DNA of 64,000 bases, taken from the NCBI RefSeq assembly GCF_024868665.1, contig NC_079891.1:17314712-17378711 (forward strand). Reading direction: 5' to 3'. Source of the DNA: Triplophysa rosa (lineage: Eukaryota; Chordata; Actinopteri; Cypriniformes; Nemacheilidae). The notes below the pieces were generated by a model. That model saw nothing but the letters and a program-made list of their open reading frames with translations, was not told the origin of the DNA and did not search any database. This document shows, piece after piece, positions 26,801 to 38,800 of the stretch. The stretch's first letter is position 1. Each line of letters starts with the position of its first letter. The position numbers were made by a program, and so were the translations under genes.

Positions 26801-29800
26801 GGAAATCGTTTCAGTAGTTTTTTGTTTCATCATGAATTAATACGTTTAATTACGTACGGCAACAGCCATCCTTACATATAATAAAGCACAACATGCTTTA
26901 AATTATATATTGATGAAAACATGATATAGTTTAAAAACAAATGGAAGCAGATCTGATAAAAAATGTGAAAAATTAGAATAGTGAGTTCAGCGGATTCGAA
27001 CCTGCTTCACGGCAGTGTCAATATTATTTGTCATGCTTCTTTCGCACTAACGTTACACCACTGAAGCCGTCGATAAAGCGGCGCAGTTTTTATACTGTTT
27101 TCTAGAGTCACCTACATGTTTCGCGCTTGTGACGTCCATGAATATTCCCAACGAGTTCTTAAAGTACAACAATTTATTAAAGTATTGTTTGTGTCGTCTT
27201 TGTCCCCACCACTTTTCAAAACAAAGTTACGCCACTGAAATAAATACATCTAAATGTTTCCTAAATACGTGTATGTGTATGTTTTTGTGTTTATAAATAC
27301 AAAATGAATATGCCCAGTATACAGACATATCTTATGTAAACACAAACTTCAATTCTGGGTGTGATTAATCGTTTGACAGCCCTAATAAAAATATAAAGAT
27401 ACAAATTTAGGGATGTAAATTAACAAAAATGTTTTTACAATGTACTGCAATGAAAAGTCCCAATGGATTGTATTAAACAAAATATCCAAAGAAAATCTCT
27501 CCCCCAAAAGGACATTTCAGTACTTAGTCACAGGATCAAATAACAGTTTGACGATAGTTAGAAAATGAAAACTTTGGCTGCAATGGTCTCAGCTTCGCCA
27601 CGTGTCCGGAACACATTAAAAGTCAATACACGAAAGGTTCTCCCCCGCTGTTTGTGCCAGGGCTGTTGTCCCCTGTAGGCCTGGCCTGAGACCAGAGGTC
27701 ATTGGCCTCGCCAGCGTCCCCTGGACCTTGCAATCATCAATCATAACCTGTCAAATACAAACGGTTTGTCGTAGGCCCCCATGTGTATTGAGATGGCCGT
27801 ATCTTTTTTCACATCAAAATGGCTACCTCTATTTCACGACTCAACACAAACAGTGCTGTGTTTAAGCTTAGCTGACAAAGGAATGTAGATGATATTCACT
27901 GCTTCCCCCTAGAGCTTTATATAGAGAGAAGTATTTATGACCAGCTGTTTAAGACCTGTAAATGAAGCTTGTACCGTTGACTGCAGAGAGAAAATTATAC
28001 CTCTGTCAGAATGAAAATATCTTGCGATTTCGTGGAAGTTTTCGAAAACACACACTGTTGTATTATGGCAGTTCAATGACCTTCTTTGTTTGACGCTGGC
28101 TCTAGTAGGCTTGTCTCATTAAATGTAGAGAAATGAGATTTAAACAACTGATGTAAATCACTTAGCTGTATCCTTTCTTTCAAGCTGCTTTGATCGGTCT
28201 TGAAGAATACATACGTCCATCATTGAAGAAGCTCGGAGCGATGTGCTCATTTACGACCACTAATCTTAAAGCGATGGGAACAATGCCGATGTTATTGCCC
28301 ATTGTAAACTGATAAATTCCCACTTTGATTCATGATTCCCACAGGGAGGCAACAATAAATTGATCACATATGGGGCAGCATCAGCACTTTCTTTACAATG
28401 AATCAATATTTGACGCTCTTATAGTTACCTGAAATACTAATGAGGAGAATGAAAGGCCAGTTAAGCGACTTCTCGATGAATGAGTCTTTTGATTCATAGT
28501 TTCTCCCATGGTTTCAGATAGCCTCTAATTTCCATGAAAGCTCTTTTGTAGTCAGGCACTTTTATGGCCCAAACCTGAATGCACAGATTTGAAACAATTA
28601 AGATTAAAAATACACTCAAAAAAAGAAGTGCTATAAAGCACTAAAAGTGGTTCTTTGCTCGTAATCATAGGGGAACCATTTTTAGTGCTATATAGCACCA
28701 TATCTTGGTGCTTCAGTGGTTCTTCAGAGGTTCTTTGGGGTGACCGAGGTGCTATATAGCACCGTTTCCATATAAAGAACCTGTTAAGCCCCTGTATGGT
28801 TCAACGTAAAGAAAATAACTCTGCATATAACTGACATTTTGTGTTTCAAACTGAGATGGCGACAAAGAGGCCAAAGTTAAGGACTGCAGCTTTAAAACAA
28901 TTCACAATTTAAATTGGTTGGCTGGCCTACCTGTGTCCATGACACACACATGATCACAGCAGTGGACTTACTCAAGCCTGTTGGTGTTCTAAAAAGCACA
29001 ATTTGACGGCTTTATACTCATGGATAAAGTTTTTTCTAGCTTTGTCTTTACAAATGTTCCCTTCATTTCATGCTTCGGAAGAGCAAGCAATTGGCGGCTC
29101 GCTGTCCCTCCATTATCTGCCTGAAGTGAATGATGGAAACACAGAGTGCTGATGAAGGCAGCCACATAGATGATTGGCCTCGGACACGAGCTTATTCCCT
29201 TCAGTACATTTTCAATTAAACCTTTTTAGCCAGTGAGCAATTAACAGCGGGCAACTATGTGAGCTTGACAAAACGCGTTCCTCTGCAGTCCACAATCCCT
29301 CATTGTCATAATGATGCATGAGCAGATCAAATTGTTTGGGATGACAAAAGCCGGTAGCGGCCTTTATTCGCTGCATCTCTTTCAGGGAACTAGAGGAGAT
29401 GAATACATCACCTCGGAAATCGAGCGCTCGTAAATCTTGTTTTAAAGACTCTTATCCAGGTTCAGATTCAGTCCAGAGGTGGCTTTTGGAGTCAGGCTTT
29501 ATTTATTGCCTCGGGCTGGTTTGGCCTTTTGTACACTGGAATAAATAATTATTTGTGCGTTATTGGGTCTGTGTGTAAGGAGTGTGCCAGGAAGACAATA
29601 TTTGCATGTACTTTTGCATTTAGAAAAACACACGCTAGGCTAAAGGTTTTGTTGGCTTTTGGCAAGACTATTTATTTAAATACTTTAAGGTATCCCTTTC
29701 AGATGGCCAGATCGCAACTGGTCTTTGTTTTTTTTATCTGCCGAATGTATCGTACGCTGTGAAAACTTTTTTTTTTTCATTTGACTAAATCAAACTAAAT

Positions 29801-32800
29801 CAATTTGATTTGATATAATTTGATTACATTAAGTTGCACTAACAAAGCGGTAAAATCAAGTAGTAAAATATTCTTAAGTTAAACTTTGCAGTGTAACCGA
29901 GGACACAGTATTCTCTTTTAGTTCTGAAAAAACTTTCACCATTTTTTAAGATTAAGACACTTCAGTGACATGTGATGTTTGCTCAGTTTAAGGAAAAGTT
30001 CGAAACATCAGTCGATTGTTTTAGACATCGGTGCGACTTTAGATCTAATGGCTGCATTGTCTCAGAGTGGAGGACGGATAAATCTTTAGTTTTAATAGTG
30101 TCTCTTAGTTCACATGCCAGAGAGGCAAAATGAAGCCGTAATTACAAGACTTAATTGATGTGTTTTCGCCTTGATAGACCATAGCTCTGCTCTTCTTGCT
30201 CTTTTCAGTCCGTGCCTCTGCTTGCTGTTGTTTGCTCTATATTTCTTGGTGTATTGATTCCTATTATGGCAAATCCAATGGGCACAATAGAACTCTATCA
30301 GCAAAATACAGGTTAATTATCTTGAGGTCAGGCGGCCTCAGATGCACACAAAGGGCTTATCCTCTTCACACATTACAACCTAACATTAAATCGTGAGCGC
30401 AAATTATCACTGAGGCTTTTTTCTTTCGCCGAGTTAACAGGCAAAAGAGGGAAATGGAGGGGTTGACATATGGTATCTGAGAGAGTTTTGCTACTTCTTT
30501 TTATAGTCCAAATTATTGTATTGAATGCAGGGCTTTTGAGTAGATATTAGATTTGTTTTATATCAGATACAGTTGCTTTTATGCATTTGGCAATAAAAGC
30601 ATTTGAGCTTTACATTTTCATATTACGTTACATTATATCGAACACGTACAGTCATATTACTTTTTTATCAAGCATGGGTAGTTGACGAATAAATCATGTA
30701 CATGTGTCATATGGTGTGACATAGCAAAATTTAGAAAACAAACTGTTAATATTACATTGTTTTATATTATTAGTATTTATATTTATCGTATAAAATAGCA
30801 TAAGAGAGATTTTTCTTCATTGTTAGTTTTTTATCATTTTTGCCATCACACCATAGGACAGATTTGCAAATTAAACTACCCATATATGTATAGTCATTTT
30901 ACTTTAATGTATAGTCACATATCTACTTACAACTAGCCAGGTATGTGTAATATTTATATAGGTTAGATGTGTAAATATGATACGTGTGTAATGTGTAATG
31001 AGTAATATGTTAAATGTAGTGAAATATAAGCTGACTTGTCACACTGTATTTCCTGGGAACACACATGAAGGAAGAATATTATTATTAGTGACTTCACTCT
31101 TTGGATAAACACAATCTCGCTGCAAAATGGAGGCCAGCGATATTTCTATTCAGTACAGATGAAACAGACAGTGGAGACCTTTGATGGAAGGCAAAAAGTG
31201 ATATTTTTGCTAAGTGAAGTGGGAAGCTGTCGGACGTTTTACTTATGCCTGACTGATTGGCCTTATAAGCGGCAGAGAGACCCGTCAATGAGCTTGAGTT
31301 AATGGCATTGATTGTGGATATTGTGCTTTTTCCCCTCCACTCCTGCAGGGACTCCTGTGAATCGGATTCCTATCATGGCCAAGCAGGTGTTGGATCTCTA
31401 CACACTCTACAAGCTTGTCACAGAAAAAGGCGGCTTAGTGGAAGTCATCAATAAGAAAATATGGCGGGAGATTACCAAAGGCCTGAACCTTCCTACCTCC
31501 ATCACCAGTGCGGCTTTCACCCTCCGAACGCAGTGAGTGTGATAACCTAGAGCGGAAGAACCTGTTGATAACTGCCAGTTGATTCTTGACTAACTCGGCC
31601 AATTCAATTATCTGCTTTTAAAATGGAGCGGATGAAGGGGAGAGTATATTTGACAGGGTCCGAGTGGATGGAAGATAGTGATTTTAGAATCAGAAAGATA
31701 CAATAATGTTTTTTTTAATGATTTGTCTTATTGATTCAATGTGAAAATTAGTTTAAACAAAATGTTTCAACCTTTTATCCATGAATACATTAATGGTAAT
31801 TTTGTGTCAGAAAGCAGTCTTCAACCTGCGTATCATTTCACACAATTACATTATCCTTAAAGAAGTCCCTGTAGTATAGCTTAAGAAAACACAATTGCAT
31901 TTAAAGGATTTGTACAATTATATTCATGTGGCTATGAACAAAGCAAAAAAAAAGTTTTAATTGTTCTTAAAATCAACAATATGCATGACATGCATTTATT
32001 ACATTGTGATGTAATAACATTGTTGTTGTTTTAATTACTAAATTGTTGTTTTAATTATTAAATCTGCAATATTAATATTAAATAATAAATATTACACTCT
32101 TCAAAATAAAAGTGCTTCACAATGCCATAGAAGAACCATTTTGGCTGAATGGTTCCATAAATTACCTTAAAGATTCAAAGGATTTTACTGTTTCACAAAA
32201 AGTGTTTAGTGGTGGAAAATGTTCTTAAGATTGTAAAAAAGAAAGAAATTGTTTGAATAATTATTTGGGGAACCAAAAAGTGAAGACCTTTTTGTAGGAT
32301 CTTTTTAAGAGAACAGACTACAAGGTCAAATACTGAATTGTACACACTCTTCAGGTATATGAAGTACCTCTATCCTTATGAATGTGAAAAGCGGGGACTG
32401 AGCTCTCCCGAGGAGCTGCAGGCAGCTATTGACAGCAACCGACGTGAAGGGCGGAGACAGAGTTATGGCTCCACCCTCTTCAACTACTCCCCCGTTGGCA
32501 CCCCTACATTGCTGGCTTCGCCCAAACTCCAGATGCCCCACATCAGCATGTCCATTCCTAATGGTGGGCACATGACTCAGACCCCTGTTATAAAGAAAGG
32601 TGTGTATGTTTTTCTTTCTATTTGTGAACATGCCTTAACAAGCGCTTACAAATATTCCATTTAGTTTAATTGTGTTTAATGGCAATGCCCTAACCAAGTT
32701 TAATGTGCAGTGTAGTCCCTATAGCAGTGATCCTCAATTGGCGGTATGGATCCAGACCTTTGCTTCGTTCCATCTGAACAGCAAGAGATTATCTTTTGCC

Positions 32801-35800
32801 GCTGTATCCTCTAATATCTTTTTCTAGCACCATTAACCCCTTCCGCTCCGCGCGCGCTGCTTCCCTACCGCCAAAGACGTGCCGCATAAGAGCAGCGGAC
32901 ACCGTGCTTATTTAAACAACAGTAGGCTAGTGCAGACGCGCAGAGCAGGTAAATGGACACTTTCGCTTTAACACAACAATAAACAAAATGCAGCGATATT
33001 AAAGAATTTGTATCCGTCAGTCTGTTTACTGTTTGCTATGACTCCAACCATTCAACTACTGTAGACCAGTTTTGTAAGACTTTATGAACCATAACGTTTT
33101 TATTATCTACATTTAGCATTATTGATCAGCAGAGCATGTGTGACCCTGCCTGTGAAAACAGGCTAAAGTCTTATAATCTACTTAATTATGAGCAACAAGC
33201 CTCATGAATGAATTAATTTTAAGATTAATTTCAAACATTAATTTCACTTAAATTAAATCTTTAAATCTTAATTTTGGTAACACTTCAGTATAGGGGGCAA
33301 TTCTCACTAGTTGTTATTAGCATGCCTGTTATTGGCATATTGGCTGTTTATTAGTACACTGTAAAAAATGATTTGTTGTTTTTTGTTGTTTCAACTTAAA
33401 AAAATAAGTTACCTGGTTGCCTTAAAATTTTAAGTTAGTTCAACTTAAAAATATTAGTCAACACAACGAGTTTGCAACAAATTCATTAAGTGAACTAATA
33501 TTTTTAATATTTTTTAATTTTTAATAAGCAACCAGGTAACTTATTTTTTTAAGTTGAAACAACAAAAAACAACAAATCATTTTTTACAGTGTACTCATAA
33601 AGCACATATTCTGCATAACCATACTCTACATCACTAATCCTACCCAATACCTTAACCTAACAACTACCTTACTAACTATTAATAAGCAACAAATTAAGAG
33701 TTTATTGGGGGAAAAGTCTTAGTTAATGGTTTGTTAATAGCGGGAATTGCCCCCTATTCTGAAGTGTGACAATACATTTACATTTACATTTACTTACATT
33801 TTTTTATTTTAAAATATGAATTATTCTTTTAAGAGGGCAACCCTATAAAGCCCCAGAGCCTACAATATACATACTGTACTGTTGAAATCAAAATGTTAAA
33901 TAAATGGCCTGATAAAAGATCTTATATCCAAATAATATACATTTATTTTATATAGGCTATTTATTTATTTTAAGGATTGTCCGGAATCTTCGTCTACACT
34001 AGCGTTTTCAAGCATTTCCCAAACGCTGTCCATCCACATTGAAACTTCTGAAAATGCTTACATCCGTGTACTGCGCATGAGTAAAACCTAAGAAATGTAA
34101 GCATGTGTCATTTCTGTCAGGCGTTTATTTACTTTCTGCCTTATTATGTCGCAGCAATGTTGAGCAAAGACATAGTTTTTTTAAATAGACGGACAATGAG
34201 GTATCACAAGACTATAAAGCTGCAAAAGCGAAAGTGAAACTTAACTCCGCTACCAAACAATAACTGCGAGTAATTGAATATTCCGTCTCCTAAAATGCAA
34301 TCTAACGTATGCATGAAGTGACATTAATGCTATCAAATGTAGAGGCGTTTTCAAATCTATCCACTTTCGAGTGCATTTTCGAAAAGCTCTGTTTTCGTTG
34401 ACAAAAATGCCGTCTCAGTGTGGACGAACGGCCAAAATGGAGAGAAAGAGATAGGGGTCTGAGTGTTTAATCTGACAAGATGAAACACACACAAACACAA
34501 AGAGGACTAAATACATACATTTTATTCTTTGTCAGTCAATTGAATTTGTTGCAGACCATCTAGACCTACCAAAGCAGAAGTAATCTCTCCTCCACAGTAA
34601 CATTGTCACATCTTACTCATGCGTATTACACACTGTGGCCTGAATGATCTTCAGAGCAGGCAGGAAACAGCTTGCAGGACTTCCTCCTGCCCACTCTGCC
34701 AGTTTCCGCATCGCAGCAATAGAAGCAATGAACACAAAGGCATACGGGCTGTTTCATGATTCAGTAATGTGTCCATATGGAAAAAGACAAGTCACGCAGC
34801 CCGTAAGGGATCAAAGACCTGTGAATTCTGACAGTATTTATAGTGTTTACAATGCAGCTTTAAATAGACAAGTCACATGTTGCATGACTTGTGTTTCATA
34901 CTCATGCTACCACATGAGGATGTTGTTGCAACATCTCCATATGAATCTGTAGATGAAAATACAAAGCTGTAACAATGAATGTAAAAATAAAAATCAAGTT
35001 ATGCAATGCTGTGTCAGCTTACTTGTCATTTTCCAAACAGATTCAGCATATACAGAGACTGCTTTAAACTAGGATTTTAAATATTATTCCAAACTTTTAA
35101 AGGTAAAATATGTACAGTAAATAAAAAAGCCGAAAGCATTTAGTCACATACACAGACCTCATGATGCTTTCTTGCTCTCCAGAAGACTCTATGCTCTCCA
35201 ACTGCCTGACTAACAGGATGGGCATCCCTATGTCTTTGGTCGGCCACCACAATGCAGCCCAAGCCGCCGCGGCCCAGGCTGCAGCCGCAGCTGTGCAGGC
35301 AGCTGCATTGGAGCAACTGCGGGAGAAGCTGGAGTCTGGAGAACCACCCGAAAAGAAGATGATGCTTATGGCAGAGGAGCAGCAGAGAATAATGCAGCAC
35401 GCACTGCAGCAGAATATCTTCGCTATGGCATCCCAACTACCCATGAATATCAAACTGAACAACAGAGGTGAGTGCACAGAAGTATTTGTTAGCATTATTC
35501 CGAATAGACCATGTAACTTCAATGAAATTGAAAGCTATTAACAGAGTTTGCAAGGCAGAAACTTTCTCACCGTGATTTTGTAGAATTTTGCTCCATATAG
35601 AAATTTATTAAAGGTCCAGTGTAGGAAATCTAGTGGCATCTAGTGGTGAGGTTGCGAATTGCAATCAATGGCTCACCCCCCCCCTTTCGAAGCACTATGG
35701 TGGCTGACACATGACTAAGATGTCGTCACGTTTTCGCTTCTTTGCCAAATGAGATAACATATTTACGAAACGTCCTTTGTACAGCAGTTTGTCTGTCTAG

Positions 35801-38800
35801 GGCTACTGTAGAAACAACATGGGGAATTCAATGCAAGGGGAAACGCTGTGTATGTACATAGAATAGCTCATTCTAAAGTAATAAAAACATCGCTTCATTA
35901 TGTAAGGTCTTTATACACCTATGAAGACAGTAGTTATGTATATTATATTGCATTTCTGTTAATAGATCCTCCAAAAAATGACACACTGGACCTTTATAAA
36001 TAAATGTCTTATCATTACACTGACACTTTGATAAGAGAAACATGTTTTATAGTGAGGGGTAGAGGAAGACATTCTCACCAAAAATCTAAATTAAATTACG
36101 AGTAAATGAATGGTGAAACTAAATGAAGAAAAATGATTCATGCCAAGCAGTTAGTTTAATGTTAATGATTTCAGTGCACCTGAATGACAGAGTGTGTGAG
36201 ATATGATTGTAGGTTCCGTCTAGTCATGAGTAATGTGTTTTGTTGTGCCCTGCATGACTGTTATTCTTATACCACCCATATAACAGGTTTTGCCTTTTAT
36301 ATAGGCAATGTAGCATGATTCTATAATATTGGGCACAGCTCTATCTAACTGTGCAATTTAAAGATTATATAAAATGTTATTTTCTGTAACCTCATAATAT
36401 CCACTTTAATTACAGAGTAAAACTGAAAGAAGTTCAAAAACAGTCCTTACGGGAGCTGAACCCTTTAAGTTGCCGTATTTCTGTGCAAAACTTTGTGTGT
36501 AATGTTAACAGTGTTCTTTAGCGACACAGATCTGTCAAGAGGACATGTTTCTGACACAGACCCAGAAACACAACACAAGTGAAAGCCTGGTGTTTTTGAC
36601 AGTAGTCATCTCCCTCCCTCCTTAAAGTCTTTTAATAAACCCCTCCTTATCCTGTCACTCATGAGTTATCACCGATAGTTGGTGGCACACTTCTCTTGCT
36701 TCTTGTGTTCCTTTTATAAATGCTCATATTGAGTTTTTCCTCTCTCTCGCTCTCTGGCTCCTCTCTTGACAGATGATAGACAAGAGACTGCATTGAACCT
36801 GTCTACCAACGGCATTAGCAGCATCAACATGTCAATAGAAATAAATGGGGTTGTCTACACAGGTAAATAGAGCGCCGTTTGCTGATGTAATTGCAGGCAG
36901 GAAATTCAATAAGTTATAGCAGCACCCCCTCGCTTAGTCCTCCACACAATTTGATGTCTTTGCTATAAAATCCATCGTAATGAAGTGGCAAGTCCAATAG
37001 AGTTAAAAAAGTTAAATATCTTAAAATTGGGCCCGGGCGCTGAGAGGTCGATGCGGCTTATTGTCTTTCGTGCCCGAGAGAAAAGCCCCGCGCCTTAGCT
37101 AGATACTGTGCTTGTGCCTGATGCGCGAGAGACAGTAATTACTAGAAGATGGGTCATAAGCTTGCTGGGAACGTTTCAATGGAGGAGATCATGTTGAAGT
37201 GGCATCTGTTTTCAATGAAGGGTTGTTTCCAGTAACAATGTACAGCCCCACAACATAGAGACGTTTTTGTCCATTTATCACACTTATTTAGTACAATTCA
37301 TTGGAGTAAAATAGCATTCTAAGAATGCGTTTATTCACGCCTGATGTGTGTGCCACCGCAGGCAGTTCACCAAGTCTGACCACATTTAACTTAAACGGCT
37401 AGACGGATTGCAACAGAATGCATTGAGAAAGCGTTGTTATGTCACACTTACAATGTGACACGCAGTGGCCAAAGACACATTTACATAAACAGTATGTTCA
37501 ACACTTGTAACACGGGCAGATATAAAAAGAAAAAAATATATAAACATGTAAAGTCATTTTGATTCAGCCACTACATGTGATTGAAAGAATCAATCATGTA
37601 ATAAGTGTGATGAAAATTTTGACCGCCCAGTTTTTTCAAAATATTAATAATTTGAATTACTATATTTGCTACAAGTGCAGATGTCCTGTCTCCAGCATTG
37701 CACAAATGAAAACTCGAAACGAAAATGTATTGACTGTTTGGCGAGGGGGTGATGCTCATGTTTTTGTTAGTATTGTGGAAGCGCATAGTTTCACCATGAA
37801 TGTGAAAAATAAATCAAAGATTATTTGACAAAATCTATCAGCTAGGGCTGTCAAATCAATTAATTGTGATTAAATCGATTCCAAAATATTTATTTAATAT
37901 ATGAGTGTGTGTGTTGTGCATATTTATATGTATTATAAATGCACAAACATATATGTATATATTTAGGAATAATGTGTCATATGTATTTGAAGATTTGCAT
38001 TTGCAAAAACATGACTTTCAAAAATCATGTTATTGTGTTTCATTGTATGTGTTAGCTGTATTTTTTTTAGTTGTATTACTCAATCAAAACAACCCAACTG
38101 GAGTTTAAATTTTCAATAATACAAATTTTCTTCATTTATATGTATACATAATCTAGATAATATTTAAACTAGGGCTGTCAAAAGATTAATCGCATTCAGA
38201 ACAAAAGCTTGTGTTCACATAATATATGTCCGTGTACTGTGTATATAATTTATATTTGTAAACATGCATATATTTAAGAAACATGTTAAATACAAAAAAT
38301 ATGTAATTATATATCATTTAAATTATTGGTAAATATGCACAGTACACAGACATATATGTATTCTGGATGTGATTAATCACGTTTAATCGTTTGACAGCCC
38401 TATTTTAAATATGAATATATACACATGTATGTGTGTGCATTTAGACATGACACACACATATTATATAAACACAAACAATCATTGATTAATTTGATTAATC
38501 GATTTCACAGTTCTAGCATCATAGTTACTGCAATTGCATTAAAATATAAAAAAATAAATCAAGTTTTGATATGTAGGGGTGATTTAAGCAGAACCAGACA
38601 TTGCAAGTGTTTTTATGCTTCTGCTCTCTTCTGCTCCAGGGGTCTTGTTTGCCCGTAAACCAGCCATTGGTTTCATTCCTGGCAGTCAGCGAATCCATCA
38701 CCAACACAGCTCTCAGGGCAAGAGCGTCAGCCCGGGCCTCAGCACCCAGATGCAGCCTTCCTCCTCCTCCTCCTCCAGCACCTCCTCACACGGACCAGCC

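Larger units (their letters stand above)
17853..31348 (+). other. arid3c: arid3c intron, 13.5 kb
   Basis: This intron splits the ARID coding sequence. It contains several DNA elements listed separately (20.25, 22.3, 22.9, 24.9, 25.9-27.4 and 28.6 kb). Stretches at about 28.1-28.5, 29.0-29.5 and 31.0-31.3 kb are of balanced composition, free of obvious repeats, and are candidates for conserved regulatory DNA, although conservation cannot be tested here. No other gene is seen. Confidence 0.85.
32600..35182 (+). other. arid3c: arid3c intron with nested elements
   Basis: This contains a GC-rich hAT-like fragment starting CAGTGATCCTCAATTGGCGG (about 32725), a nested MITE pair (33276-33770) and a CGTCTACACTAGCG element (about 33980-34440). 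34450-35180 shows nothing assignable. Confidence 0.8.
36863..38639 (+). other. arid3c: arid3c last intron
   Basis: 36863-37840 has no assignable feature. 37842-38516 carries TAGGGCTGTCAAA-type hAT MITEs, one apparently inside another. A pyrimidine-rich tract (CTTCTGCTCTCTTCTGCTCCAG) precedes the last coding exon. Confidence 0.85.
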
